From the NCBI RefSeq assembly GCF_002288925.2, contig NW_022098043.1:1700157-1764156 (forward strand): DNA of 64,000 bases. Reading direction: 5' to 3'. The stretch is from Delphinapterus leucas (lineage: Eukaryota; Chordata; Mammalia; Artiodactyla; Monodontidae). Every line of letters starts with the position of its first letter. The stretch's first letter is position 1. The translations under genes were made by a program, and so were the position numbers. Shown here piece by piece: positions 22,596 to 33,929 of the stretch. The notes under the pieces were generated by a model. The model did not search any database, had not been told where the DNA came from, and saw only the letters and a list, made by a program, of their open reading frames with translations.

Positions 22596-23514
22596 AGGGT
22601 TTCTATTTTTTTTTTTACATCCTTCCCAATACTTGGAATTGGCAGACTTTCATTTTTTCCAATCTGGTGGTTGGTTGTTTTAATTTGAACTCCTGATTTT
22701 TTGAAATGTTAACCATATTTTTATGGTTTCTTAGCCTTCAGCCTTTTCCTTCTGTAAATTGCCTACTTCTTCTTTTACCCATTTTTCTATTGGGCTTGTC
22801 TTGTTTTTGATTTTTAGAAATTTATATTATGTTATGCCTGAAAATTCTTTGATATATATGATACAAATATCTTCTCCTGGTATGTGACTTGTCTCTTTAC
22901 TATTTTTATAGTATCTTTTGATTTACACAGTTTTAAACTTTATATGGTCATATTTATCAAAGTTTTCTTTGTTATTTTTAATTTCTATGTCTTAATTTAA
23001 GAAAATTTCCCGGACCCTTAGCTCATAAAGATATTGTCCCCTATTTTCTCCCAAAGCTTTTTATATTTTGCCTTTCATGGTTAGGTCTTTATGCCAGTTG
23101 GAATTTAATTCTGGATATAGTGCGAGGTAGGAATCTAATTTTATTATTTTTTTCCCCTAATGGATAGCCAGTGGTTTGCACCAAGATCTACTCTTCTTTA
23201 ATTGATCTGTAATAGCAACTCTGTCATATGTATCAAGGTTCCATATGTGTGATCTCTATTTGTGATCTCTCTTTCTGGGATCTCTATTCTATTCCTTTGG
23301 TCTATCTGCTTGTCCCTTTGTTAATACTCAATACTACCCTGTCTTACTACTATAACTTTATAATAAGACTCGATACATCATAGGGGAAATTCTATCATGT
23401 GTCCTTATTGTTTGCATGTTCTCATTGTACTTCAGAAATTTCTTGGCTCTTTGCTTTTTCATTTGGAGTTTTAGGATCAGCTTGTAAAGTTCCTTGCAGA
23501 ACTCTATTGGGATT

Positions 23515-23671
23515 TTTTTTTTGAGTGCTTTACATATGCTATTTTTTCCCCAGCTTTATTGAGGTATAACTGACAAATGCAATTGTAAGATATTTAAGGT
23601 GTACATCATAGTAAACCCTAACCCTAACCCTAACATTGTAAAAGGATTCCCACCATCTAGTTAATTAACAT
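23515..23671 (-). mobile_element. Short L1 3'-end insertion containing telomeric repeats
   Basis: 'agctttattgaggtataact' and 'tatttaaggtgtacatca' are the reverse of an old L1 3' end. Flanking copies 'tctattgggatttt' (near 23501) and 'tctatcgggatttt' (near 23672) look like the target-site duplication. Telomere-type repeats sit inside at 23612-23634. Confidence 0.7.
23612..23634. repeat. Interstitial telomeric repeat, three full CCCTAA units
   Basis: The run 'accctaaccctaaccctaac' is unbroken CCCTAA at 23616-23633. It occupies the place of about 18 bases of ordinary L1 3' sequence. Confidence 0.95.
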
Positions 23672-23936
23672 CTATCGGGATTTTGATTGAGCTGGCACTG
23701 AATTTATTGATTAAATTGGGAAGAACTTCCATCTTTATGATACTGACAGTCCCGTGCATGAATATTTTACATCTATCCATTCATCTAGTTCTTAGTTGTT
23801 TTTCAGTAATTTTATAATTTCCTCCATCAAGACCTTACACGTATCTTTGGCCAAGATAGTTTTCTTGGTATCATAAATTGTGTCTTGAAAATGACATTTT
23901 CTGTTTATTGCTTGTTTACAGGAACATGATTGATTT

Positions 23937-24036
23937 CGTTTGTTTGTTTGGCTGTGCCGTGCAGCTTGTGGAATTGATCCCGGGCTATGGCAGTGAAAAC
24001 ACCGAGTCCTAACCACTGGACCGCTAGGGAATTCCT
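23937..24036 (-). mobile_element. CHR-type SINE, short type
   Basis: The reversed head 'ccgctagggaattcct' is at right. The 16-base target-site duplication 'ggaacatgattgattt' is exact at 23921-23936 and 24037-24052. Confidence 0.93.
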
Positions 24037-24194
24037 GGAACATGATTGATTTTTATTATTGATTTTATATCCAGAAATCTTGCTGAAGTCTTTTGTTGAT
24101 TCTAATAATTTGTCCATGGAATTGCTTTAATTTTTCTGTAAATCATATTGCATGTGAAAATGACAGTTTTGCTTTTCCTTTCCAATCTTCATAA

Positions 24195-24510
24195 CTTTTT
24201 AAAAAATCAATTAATGTTTTTGGCTGTGTCGGGTCTTAGTTGCGGCAAGCGGCTCATTGTGGCACGAGGAGTATTTTCGTTGGGGCGCTTGGGCTTCTCT
24301 CTAGTTGTGGCACGTGGGCTCCAGGGCACGTGGGCTCTGTAGTTTGCTGCACATGCGCTCTCTAGTTGAGGCGTGAGAGCTCAGTAGTTGTGGCACGCGG
24401 GCTTAGTTGCCCTGCGGCATGTGGGATCTTAGTTCCCCGAGCAGGGATTGAACCAGTGTCCCCTGCGTTGGAAGGTGGATTCTTTACCACTGGACCACCA
24501 GGGAAGTCCC
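24195..24510 (-). mobile_element. CHR-type SINE, long type
   Basis: 'tttttggctgtgtcgggtct' at the tail side, repeated 'tagttgtggcacg' motifs in the body and reversed head 'accaccagggaagtccc'. Confidence 0.9.
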
Positions 24511-24566
24511 AAGGCCACTCTTTAAATAAGCAATCCCTTATTTTCCTGATGATAAGATTCCCAAAA

Positions 24567-24679
24567 TATATTTTTTTGGCTGCATGTCTTGTGGGATTTT
24601 AGTTCCCTGACCAGGGAGTGAATCCGGGTCCTCGGCAGTGAGAACTTGGAGTCCTAACCACTGGCCTGCAGGAAATTCC
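24567..24679 (-). mobile_element. CHR-type SINE, short type, diverged
   Basis: 'ttggctgcatgtcttgtggg', then 'cctgaccagggagtgaatcc' and a reversed head 'cctgcaggaaattcc' with mutations. Confidence 0.85.
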
Positions 24680-24746
24680 GTCAAAAGGTTTTTTTTAAGC
24701 CTACTTGAATATATAAACTCTTTAGAATGTAGATGATATAATCCTG

Positions 24747-24976
24747 AGTTTCTCAACCTCAGCACTATTAACGTGTTGAGCCAAAGAAATTTTTTTGTTG
24801 TAGGGACTGTTCTGTACATTGTAGGTTGGTTGGCAGCCTTGCTGGTCTCTACCCACTAGATGTCAGCAGCACCCCAGTCCCCTCCTCCCCTGCCACTTGT
24901 GACAACCAAAAATGCGTCCAGACGTTGACAAATGTCCTTGGAGGGCAAAGTAGCCCCTGGTGAGAATGACTGCTAG
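24747..24976. mobile_element. Non-autonomous hAT-type MER element
   Basis: 'gagtttctcaacctcagcac' at one end and 'tggtgagaatgactg' at the other are imperfect inverted ends of the hAT type. The interior ('acccactagatgtcagcagc', 'gacaaccaaaaatgcg') matches a widespread mammalian MER family that I do not name with certainty. Confidence 0.65.
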
Positions 24977-25014
24977 AGTCAAATGCCTGCTTATAATATT
25001 TAATTCATCCTTTT

Positions 25015-25105
25015 AAATTATTTTATTTTATTTTTTAAATTGAAGTATAGTTGATTTACAATGTTGTGTTAGTTTCAGGTGTGCAGCAAAGTGATTCAGT
25101 TTAAT
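25015..25105 (-). mobile_element. Short L1 3'-end fragment
   Basis: 'ttgaagtatagttgatttac' with a T-rich tail at left is the reverse of the cetartiodactyl L1 3' end, also seen at 34740-34985. Confidence 0.75.
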
Positions 25106-26204
25106 TTATTCTTTTGGTTACTGACATAATCATTTTGGACAATAATTTACTATTTTATAATTTTGAGAGTGCTTCTTTACACTCTCAAGTTTCATGAGAC
25201 TAATTTATTCACACTCAGTTTGTACATCATTGACGTCAGCATCTTTATTGTTATTCTTTTCTTTCATTTAACAGAATTTTCCAGGTTACAATGTTTTTTA
25301 CTTCCATTTATGTTGTATGAGATACAGCATCTAACATCCTAATGAGACGCTATCATAAGAAAAGTCCATCCCAAGACACAGTTATTCATTATATAGCATT
25401 GAGACAATTTTCTTTTTCACTGTTGTTCTCACCTCTAAAATCTAAACAACTGTTGAATTACTTTAAAGAACAAACAACAAAAAACCCCTTTTCTTATAAA
25501 AAATTACAAATACATACAAGAGTGCACTTAATGGTATAATGGATCCCCACGTACCATCAGCCAACTTCAACAATTATCAACCCATTTTTTTCAGTTGAGG
25601 TACGTCCCATTTTATTTTGAAGCAAATCCCAAATACATAATTTCATCGGTAAATATTTCATATGTTTCTCTAAAGGATAAGAATTCTTTTTAACATAACT
25701 GTGAAGTCATTAACCTAACCATCAACATTAATTCCTTAATATAATTGAATATCTGATGTGTTCAAATTTCTGATTGTCTCCTAAGTTTCTCTTCCTTTGC
25801 TTCTCTCTCTCTCTCTCTCTCTCTGTCTAGTTTGTTTGAATCAGAATCCCAAAAAGGCTCACACATAGCAATTTGGTTGCTATGCCCCTTAATTCTCATA
25901 ATCTATAGGTTCTTCCGTCATCTTTTTTCTCCCTTATAATTTATTTGTTGAAGAAACCAGGTTGCTTGTTCTGTGCGTTCACTGCTGTCTGAATTTGCTG
26001 AGGGTACCCTATGATCTGTTCCTCTTCTCTGTTTCCTGTAAACTGGTAGTTGAACTTGCTGATTCTGTTTCTTTTTCCTTGGCAAGACTATTTCATAGGT
26101 AGTGTTGTGAATTGAGCATGCACAAACACAACTTTATTAGAAAAGTTTCCAAACACACAAGAAGAGAGGAAAGAGTATAATAAATCCCTGTGCACCTGTA
26201 TTAG
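25106..26204. repeat. Old L1M-like fragments and a (TC)n tract
   Basis: About 25480-25770 ('aatggatccccacgtaccat') and 25970-26200 look like old L1M 3' parts. A (TC)n microsatellite lies at 25801-25826. No gene is seen. Confidence 0.45.
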
Positions 26205-26645
26205 TTTCCTACAGCTGCTGTAACAAATGACCACAAGCCTGGCAGCTTAAAACAACACACATTTATTCTCTTACAATTCTGGAGGCCAGAATTCCAAAAT
26301 CAGTTTCTTTTTTTTTTTCTTTTTGGCGTTCTCTCCAGAGGCTCTAGGGCAGAGGCCATTCCTTGTCTCTTCCAGCTTCTGGTAGCCGCTGGTATTCCTG
26401 GCTAGTGGCCATATCACTCTGCCTCTGTGGCCACATTGCCTTCTCTTCTGTCTGTATCAAGTTTTCGTCTCTTACTCAGGTGCTGGTGATTGCATTAAGG
26501 CTCAGTTGGATAATCCGGGATAATCTCCTCATTTCAAGAGCAGTAATTCAATTGTACATGCAAAATCTTTGCCACATAAGGTAACATGTACAGGTTCCAG
26601 AGATTAGGACCTGATATTTCTGAGGACCATATTCAGCCTACAAAA
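26205..26645. repeat. Ancient interspersed repeat, family not named
   Basis: Opens 'tattagtttcctacagctgc' and ends 'atattcagcctacaaa'. This is a common mammalian repeat consensus that I recognise but cannot assign safely. Confidence 0.5.
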
Positions 26646-26659
26646 TACCCATTCTCTAG

Positions 26660-26757
26660 ATTCAATATTTTGCCTCTCTCTCTCTTTTTCTTTCTTTCGT
26701 TCCTCTCATCCTTCCCTTCCCTCCCCTCCCCTCCTCTCTCTCTCTCCCCTCATTTTA
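26660..26757. repeat. Polypyrimidine tract
   Basis: Almost pure C/T on the + strand, with (TC)n and 'cccctccc' stretches. Confidence 0.85.
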
Positions 26758-27462
26758 CTGTAATATTTTAAACCATTTCCCTGTAATTTCATCCCTAAAT
26801 ATTTCCATATATATGAACATTTTCTTATATAACCACACCACCATTATGCTCTAATAAAATTTTTTAAATCCCTTAGAACCATCTAAAAATCCTGCCCATA
26901 TGAAATTCTCCCTGCTCTTCTCAAATGTGTCTGTCCTGGATATCTTGTTTTCCCCTCCAGATCCACTCTCCACCCTTCTCCACCCAACTCTGTGCCCCCA
27001 GAGGCTGATCTGTATGGACAACATTATCCATCTCCCTTGCTTCTGGTTGGGCTCAGCCAATGGGAGGCACTGGTAAGAAACCAGAGGGTGGAAGAAGAGA
27101 GAGATTCGGGTATTTATGTCCTGGTTCCCCCTCTGCCTGGTCATTGACGACCAGCTACAACTGCCTATGCAAGATCACAACTCTTGTCAGGCAGCCTTTT
27201 CCAAATAGCTACCCTCTTTGTGTTCCAGCAACTGCCCCCTCTCCTCAGCCCTTCAGATGGAAAGGGCACCCCACTCTTGGCAGCCTTGGACGACTACACT
27301 ATTCCTTTTGGTTCTCTAGACCTGCCCGCGTCTCTTTAAGTAATCCCTTCCTCCTCAGGTTGCCCACGTTGAGTGTGCCATCTCTTTCCAGGACCCTAAA
27401 TGATACATGTATCTTTTTACAGTTGACTTGACTGATCCGGGTTCCAAACAAGACCCACAGGT
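26758..27462. other. Intergenic with an unnamed ancient repeat
   Basis: About 26990-27415 ('gctcagccaatgggaggcac', 'ttgagtgtgccatctctttc') matches a repeat consensus I recognise but cannot name. No gene support. Confidence 0.4.
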
Positions 27463-27476
27463 TGCATTTGATTTTT

Positions 27477-27582
27477 TTTTTTTTTTTTGTCTGCGCTGCA
27501 CGGCATGCAGGATCTTAGTTCCCTGACCAGGGATGGAACGGTGGAAGAATGGTCTTAACCACTGGACCGCCAGGGAAGTCCC
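27477..27582 (-). mobile_element. CHR-type SINE, short type
   Basis: T-run at left and reversed head 'ccgccagggaagtccc' at right. The target-site duplication 'tgcatttgattttt' is at 27463-27476 and 27583-27596. Confidence 0.93.
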
Positions 27583-27596
27583 TGCATTTGATTTTT

Positions 27597-29030
27597 ATAT
27601 CTCTTAAGTCTCTTTTAATCTAGGGATTCTTAGATTAAAACCCCCTCCCCATTCCTCCCCCCGCCGTGGTTGTCGAAGGAACCGGGTCAGTTCTCCTGTA
27701 GCTTGTCCTGGTCTCACATTCTGGTTTTGGCTGATTGCTTCTCTGAAATGCCCTTTAATTTGTTCCTCTGTTGCCTGTATTTCCTACAAACTGAAGTTTG
27801 GATCTAAAGGCTTTATTAGATTCAGATTTGGATATATTTTAAAGTAGAACTGACAGAATTGGTAACAGAATGAGGTGGGTGTGAGAGAGAGGAGTCAACC
27901 TCAGTTTCCTCATCTGTAAAATGTGGATAATAACCTCTGCCTACCTGCCCTGATTATTGAGAATCTCAAAGAGCGCTGAACTGCGATTGCTCCATGCACA
28001 TACATGAGGGACTATTGAAAACCAGGCGTGAGCCTGAAGTTAAGCCAGGTGTCCTTCAGTCTGTGGTCAAGGTTGATCCTGGAGGTCCCTCTGTGCCTCT
28101 GGAACGTGGTGGCTGGGGGATGGCTGAGAAGGTGAAGCCAGTTCGGGAGAAGAGGATCTGGGTTGGGGAGCAGAGCTAGGGCCTCAGCTCTGGTGGATAG
28201 TTTGTGTGAAGGTTGAACGTGATAAACAGACCACCACGTTCTCTCCTGTCTCAGGTGCTCAAGGCTCAAAATGCCTCCAAGGGAGACGAGAAGGGATGAC
28301 CAAACTGGGCCTTTTCAAAGTCCCTCCCAGGAGGCTTGGGCCACATCTTAGGATCTGAGGAGAGTGTGTGAATGAGCACGAGGAAGGAGGTGACGCTGGG
28401 CAGTTGTGAGTGAGGGCATGACAGATGTGACACCTGAGCTTGTGAATGTGCAGGTGAGTAGGGAGATGTAATTATGACGGGGTATCTCTGCATGATGGTG
28501 TGTACTGAGTGTACGTGAGCGTGCAAGGGTTGTGTGCTTAGGTGGTTTGAGTGTTTCCACCTATGTGTGATGGGGTGCAGCTGGGGGAGGGGGCAGATTT
28601 TAGCTCTAGTTCTTCACATGTTAAAGGTGGTTTGTCCTTTGAGGTCCATTTTTGGCTTTGATAAGGAGCAGCAGTGGGGTCCCAAAGAGCAGGAGGGGGC
28701 CAGTCCAGACACCCAGGGCAGAGCTGAGGCCAGACCCTGCATGGGGCGTCAGGAGCCCGTACTACCACCTCTGCTTTGCACCTGCCTTGTTGTGGGACCC
28801 CGGTCCTGTCTAGACCTGTTTCCCGCCCTGTGTAGGAGGCTTTTGGGTTGGCTCTCAGCTGAGGGGCTTGCTTCCTTAGACAGTGTCCTCTGCAGTGCCC
28901 GGTGCCTGCGGGGCTCAATAAACGTTTATTGGTTAAATGAATGAGTGGATAAATAGACTGGAAACTGAGGCAGGGAGCTTGGGCCCATCTCTCACCTCTG
29001 TTCACACAAAAAGCCTCCACCGCCGGACTT
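27597..29030. other. Intergenic DNA with MIR/L2 remnants
   Basis: 27597-27840 looks like L1M. 27895-27960 ('cctcagtttcctcatctgta') is MIR. 28890-28960 ends with 'aataaacgtttattgg', as in MIR or L2. The stretch 28000-28880 is unique without gene evidence. Confidence 0.4.
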
Positions 29031-29064
29031 TCACACACACACACGCACACTCACACACACACAG
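29031..29064. repeat. (CA)n microsatellite, interrupted
   Basis: CA dinucleotides with 'cg' and 'ct' interruptions. A second short (CA)n lies at 29395-29414. Confidence 0.85.
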
Positions 29065-29299
29065 GCTCACTGACAGACTCACCTGCGTTCACCTGCTCAG
29101 TTGCTCACACCTACTCACCCTCACCTATTCCCTCTAACTCACTCGCTGCCAAATTCCTGCCCCGGGTCTTGAGAGCCTTCCTCCCCGGCAATCCCAGCCC
29201 CGCAGGGCTCTGTCCCCATCGGTTCCTTGGTCTTGGTGCTCCTTGGTCACCAGGGGAGCCCAGCCGGGCCATGGCACTGACCACAGCAGCTGTTCCGAG

Positions 29300-29730
29300 T
29301 TCCTCCCTTCTCCTCATCCTCTTTATATTCCAGCTGCCTCTCCCTTTCCTCCTTCTCTCCCTTTCTTTTGTCTTTTCTCTCATGCTCATGCACGCACGCA
29401 CACACACACACACAGGTGCTCTTACTGTCTCATCTTTTTCTCTGTAACTCCCTTGGTTTTTGTCCTCAAATCTCCTCATTCCTCTCATGCTCTCTCTCTC
29501 TGTGTTTACGTTTGTCTGTCTCTCTGTGTGTGCCTGTCTCCCTCCATCTCTCCTTTCCCCTGACTCTCTCTCTTATTCTGTTTTCTCGCTCACGTTTCCT
29601 CTCCCCTCTCCCTCACACTTGTGCTGTCTCGAATGCACGCTCTCACCCCTCTTGCTCTCTCCCTGTCTGCTTCTCCTCTGCCTCCTCCCCAGCTCCCTGC
29701 TCGGTGGCTGCTGCCCCCCCCCCCCCCCCG
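29300..29730. repeat. Pyrimidine-rich region ending in a 16-C homopolymer
   Basis: About 400 bases rich in ctct/ctcc words on the + strand, with an uninterrupted run of 16 C at 29714-29729. It lies just upstream of the candidate PTAFR untranslated exon. Confidence 0.75.
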
Positions 29731-29739
29731 CCCCTTTCT

Positions 29740-29949
29740 CTGCGAGAAACCTCCGAGCAGCGCCCAGGGCCTGGGTGACCCAACTCTGAGGTTTCTGTGG
29801 AGGGGCCCTGGGGTCATGACGTTTCCTCCTGTGGGTGACTTGGCAGGGACGTGCTCTGTTTCCTCACTTCTGTGACTCCAGACAGCACAGAGGCCGGGGC
29901 TGCAGACAGATACTCAGACCTGACAGAGGCGGCCGCTACCCCGGGACAG
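29740..29949 (+). promoter_or_regulatory. Candidate untranslated first exon and promoter of PTAFR
   Basis: A GC-rich unique stretch ends in 'ccgggacag' followed by the near-ideal donor 'gtaaga' at 29950. It contains a CRE-like TGACGT at 29816-29821 and a GCGGCCGC site. PTAFR genes carry their whole coding region in one exon joined to alternative untranslated first exons, so an upstream donor on the same strand between DNAJC8 and PTAFR is expected. The assignment is inference; the exon start is unknown. Confidence 0.35.
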
Positions 29950-30084
29950 GTAAGAGGCGTCCCAGCCCTGGCCAGGCCAGGAGGAGGTGTGTGACAATGT
30001 CCTCGGGAGACCAAGGTCATGGCCCCTAGACTGTGCCTAAGCAAACAAGTGCTTCTGTTTTGGGGTTTATTTTTAATTTTTAAA

Positions 30085-30427
30085 ATTAATTAATTAATTC
30101 ATTTTTGGCTGCGTTGGGTCTTCCTTACTGCGCAAGGCTTTCTCTAGTTGTGGCAAGCAGGGGCTACTCTTTGTTGCAGCCCACAGGCTTCTCACTGCGG
30201 CGGCTTCTCTTGTTGCGGAGCTTGGGCTCTAGGCGTGTGGGTTTCAGTAGTTGTGGCACGCGGGCTCAGTAGCTGTGGCTCACAGGCTCTAGAGCGCAGG
30301 CTCAGTAGTTGTGGCGCTCGGGCTTAGTTGCTCTGCGGCAACTGGGATCTTCCCGGACCAGGGCTTGAACACTTGTCCCCTGCATTGACAGGCAGATTCT
30401 TAGCCACTGCACCACCAGTGAAGTCCC
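30085..30427 (-). mobile_element. CHR-type SINE, long type
   Basis: (attaa)n tail at left, 'tctctagttgtggcaagcag' body and reversed head 'accaccagtgaagtccc'. Similar flanks 'gtgcttctgtttt' and 'gtgtttctgctttt' suggest the target-site duplication. Confidence 0.9.
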
Positions 30428-30429
30428 AG

Positions 30430-32642
30430 TGTTTCTGCTTTTAAGGGAATGTTCTGGCATCTTCTTCAGGCCCAGAGGCTCTTGCTTAAAAGGAATTCCT
30501 CGTGATCAAACTTTCCCAGGGAATTTACTTCCCTCTTTGGTTCTCTAAGGCCAAGGCGGTGCTGAAGTGACCTCAGAGACCTCACTGGGAGGTGGCGAAG
30601 ATGATGAGAGGGGGCTACCTAGATCTCAGGGGCTGGAAGGCATCTGCTTTACTAGCTGTGTGGCCTTGACCATGTCACATCCCCGCTCTGTGCCTCCGTT
30701 TCCCAAATTGTCAAATGAGGATAACGCTGTCTCCCCAGCCTGAAGATCAGGAGAGGTAAAGGGTCTGGTACGGCGCTGCGTACTTAGGAATTCACTAGAT
30801 GCTGGGTTTTTCCAGGGGGATGATGAAGAGGATAACCAGGTTGCTGGTACAAAGTGCCTGGCTCACAACCTGCTTCCCCAGCAGGTTCCAGGGGGTAGGG
30901 ACAGAGCACAGGCTGGTAGCCCCTGTCCTTCACTGGCAGGTCCAGATGTGGGTGTGGTGAATGGAGGCTGCTGCCCAGACACCTGCTCACCTGTAGAGAA
31001 TGAGGGGACCAGCCGAGTCTCTCCCCAAGCATTCAGGAAGCTCTGATTTAGCTCTTGACTGAATACACAGCTGTGTTCCAGGTGCTTAGAGTGTGTGTGT
31101 GTGTGTGTGTGTGTGAATGAGATGGTGGTGGGGGAGACTATGTGGGGGGAAGATCACCACTCGGCAGCCCCTCCCCCCTTCTTAATTCTACAGGAGGGGA
31201 CCTTCAGGGTCTAAGTTTGGCGCTGAGCTCAGCTGGCTGATGGGAGAAGCATGTCAAAAATTTCTGCAGATCTCTTCACAGTTTATAAAGTCCGTTTCAA
31301 TTCCCCAAATGCCTTACTCTTTACCAAACCCTTTACCACGCCCAACCATCTTCCTTTTCGCAATAGTGTTTGAGGTTTGGTTGGGGAGGGGTGTGTGCAG
31401 ATGAAGATCCCAAGGCTTAGAACTGGGGAGAGACTCACTCTAGGTGGTGGGTGGCTTGGCTGAGATCAGAGCCCAGATCCTCTGATCGTAATTCCTGATC
31501 GTAATTCGTATTTCTCTTCAGCCACCCTTGGTTGCTGCTTCCAAAGGAGGAGATATGTGGCTGCTTTGGTACATTGCTGATTTGTTTGCTCATTCATTCA
31601 TTCATTCAACAAACATTTTCTGAGGCGGGGGGAGGAGCTCACAGTTTTTGATCAATAACTTTGGGCATCAGTTGCTTCATTTTGCACTTATAACTTACCC
31701 TATGAGGAAGGTTCTATTATCACCATTTTGCAAATGAAGAAAGAGAGGCTTCAAGGGCTGAAGATAAGCTAGGAAAGAGCAGAGCCAGGTGCAGATCTGA
31801 GTCTATGTGACCGCAGGGCCTGTGTCCTGTAACCTACATTTTCCCTTGGGCCAGCCCCTGAAGATGTCAGAATGATTCCTGGTATAACAGAGGTGTGCCC
31901 TTGCTGGGGAAGCCCAGAGGAAGAAGCACCTCCTTGGGTGCTTCCTCTTCTCTGCCCTGGCTGACTTCCAGGAGGCAAGAAGTGGGAGAGGGTGACTCAC
32001 AGACAGATACTACCTGGGTATCTTGGACCCAGAAGGAGAGACTCAGGCCAGGCTCAGGGTCCCCCAACTCCACAGGGATGTCCTAGATCAGATGAGCAGA
32101 GACTGAGTCTCATCAATATAATATATAAACCTGGGATCAGGTGGGCCCCAAGTGAGAAGGAAAGTTGGGAAACTCTGATGCCCAGGCCATCCCCCATCTC
32201 TGGGGCCCTAGACCCTGTCCCTGACCTCTTCCCAGACAATGAGCTCCATTCATCCACCAATAAATGTACCTAGCGTGGTGCTAGCCTCCTTGTACTGGAA
32301 ACCATGTAGAGCCTAGTGCAGAATTCCCCAGAGGTCAGGAAACTTGCTCCCTTTATTTGCCCCTCAAATCCTTCTGTTTCCTGGACAAATGGTAATGAAA
32401 CCACTCCATGAGGGGAATTTTTAGAGGATATGACCAGAAGCACAGAGGCATGGCCAAGCCAGGGCACAAATGTCAAGCATCAGGGGAGGCCAGAATAGGA
32501 GGTAACTCATTTATTGAGCATGTTAGAAGTTTACCTGCTTTCAACCTCAAAGCTATACTGTGAGGTCAATGTTGATATCATTTCCGTTTTATTGATGTGA
32601 AAACTAGGACTCACAGAAGGGAAATGATTAAACTATGGTGTT
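30430..32642. other. PTAFR upstream region (intergenic or intronic) with MIR copies and a (GT)n
   Basis: MIR-type pieces lie near 30650-30800, 31670-31830 and 32500-32640. (GT)n is at 31090-31114 and (CATT)n near 31590-31607. The rest is unique with no coding evidence. Confidence 0.5.
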
Positions 32643-32788
32643 TTAAACCTTTATTTTATTTATTTATTTATTTATACTTTTTGGCCTCGCCACATGGCAT
32701 GCAGGATCCTAGTTCCCCGAGGATTGAACCCGTGCCCCCTGCAGTGGAAGCGCGGAGTCCCAACCACTGGACCGTCAGGGAAGTCCCT
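32643..32788 (-). mobile_element. CHR-type SINE, short type
   Basis: (ttta)n tail at left and reversed head 'ccgtcagggaagtccc' at right. The target-site duplication 'aactatggtgt' is at 32631-32641 and 32790-32800. Confidence 0.92.
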
Positions 32789-32884
32789 GAACTATGGTGT
32801 GTTATTGGTCCCAGGGAATCTAAGGGCTGGGAGTGGCTGAAGCTGGTGTGAGAGGTTTGGAAGTGAAGGATGAGGGACAATGTG

Positions 32885-32888
<4 letters not shown>

Positions 32889-32924
<36 letters not shown>

Positions 32925-32925
32925 G

Positions 32926-32969
<44 letters not shown>

Positions 32970-32973
32970 GCCT
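32889..32973. repeat. Duplicated (GT)n array
   Basis: Two GT arrays of about 33 and 38 bases, each closed by the same 'taatgcct', lie directly next to each other. Confidence 0.95.
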
Positions 32974-33094
32974 GAGGACCTGTACCCAGGGAGTTCCCAG
33001 CCCAGAAGGGAAAGAGAAATCAACAGCCATTATAATGCAGTGTGATTTGTTACAGGAACCAAAGGTGGCGCCTCTAACCCTTTCTGGGGCAGAG

Positions 33095-33900
33095 AAGTAA
33101 GACTAACAGTAGCTAGCATTCACTGAGCTCTTATTATAGATCAGGCATTTTCCATTTAATCCTTACAAAAATGCTATGATGTAGTGTTAGGATTCTTTTT
33201 TTTTTTTTTTTAAACAGATGAATGAACAGAGGCTTATGGAGGTGAAATTGTCTTGGGCGAGAATTGGCTGATAGCATTTTGCCAACTGTCTCTAGCTGCC
33301 ATAAAAAGATGTGACTGGTTCCCAGAAGTTTTCAGGGTTAATGATATATCTGGAAGCTTGATATAGGTGGCTTCAAGCTGGGGTAAACTTGGGATGAGCT
33401 AGATGTGAACGGTTGCAATGACAGTGGTGCTATCTTGAGAAACATTTGATCTGATCTAATCAGCTGATGTCTGGATTTCCTGTAGATACAGCTTTTTAGA
33501 GCTGTGGATCATGAATACCTGAAACTGTGTTACATTATTCATTGAATCTTCACACCATGCTGGGAGCTATGTGCTTGAAATATTATCAGCTCCATTTACG
33601 GGGGAAGGACCTGAGGCTCAGAGAATGATAAGCTTGACCATGGTCGTGAAGCCAGGACAGAGACAGGATTTGAATGGAGGTTTGTCTGACGCCAGAGTCT
33701 GTGGTCTTAACCACTGTCCTTTCCCAAATACTTTATATCCTTTATCTTGCCGGGTGCTCACAAAAAGCTCTATAGGGTAGATGTGTTATTGTCCTCATTT
33801 TATAGATGAGGCCCAAAGAGGGGAAGCAGTTTTACAAAATGTCACACAACCATTAAATAAAAAAGCTGAGTCATATGATTCCAAGTTAAAAATTATACAA
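33095..33900. repeat. Cluster of MIR-type SINE fossils
   Basis: 33105-33260 ('tcactgagctcttattatag'), 33540-33720 ('ggacctgaggctcagagaat') and 33725-33880 ('tttatagatgaggcccaaag') each show MIR core sequence. Confidence 0.6.
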
Positions 33901-33929
33901 TGTATTTTCAAATCTGCCATCTCTGAGAC

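Larger units (their letters stand above)
21830..24170 (-). mobile_element. Old L1M-type fragment hosting three later insertions
   Basis: A/T-rich sequence with the vocabulary of old L1 3' regions in reverse ('ccccagaggtaatcataacc', 'aggtctttatgccagttgga', 'tgaatttattgattaaattg'). It is interrupted by SINEs at 22380-22595 and 23937-24036 and by a short L1 3' end near 23515-23671. No intact ORF2 frame remains. Confidence 0.75.

Noticed and set aside
29368..29789. Ser/Leu-rich frames of 100-136 codons over the CT-rich tract
   Set aside because: They are low-complexity translations of pyrimidine repeats, overlapping in several frames, without homology.
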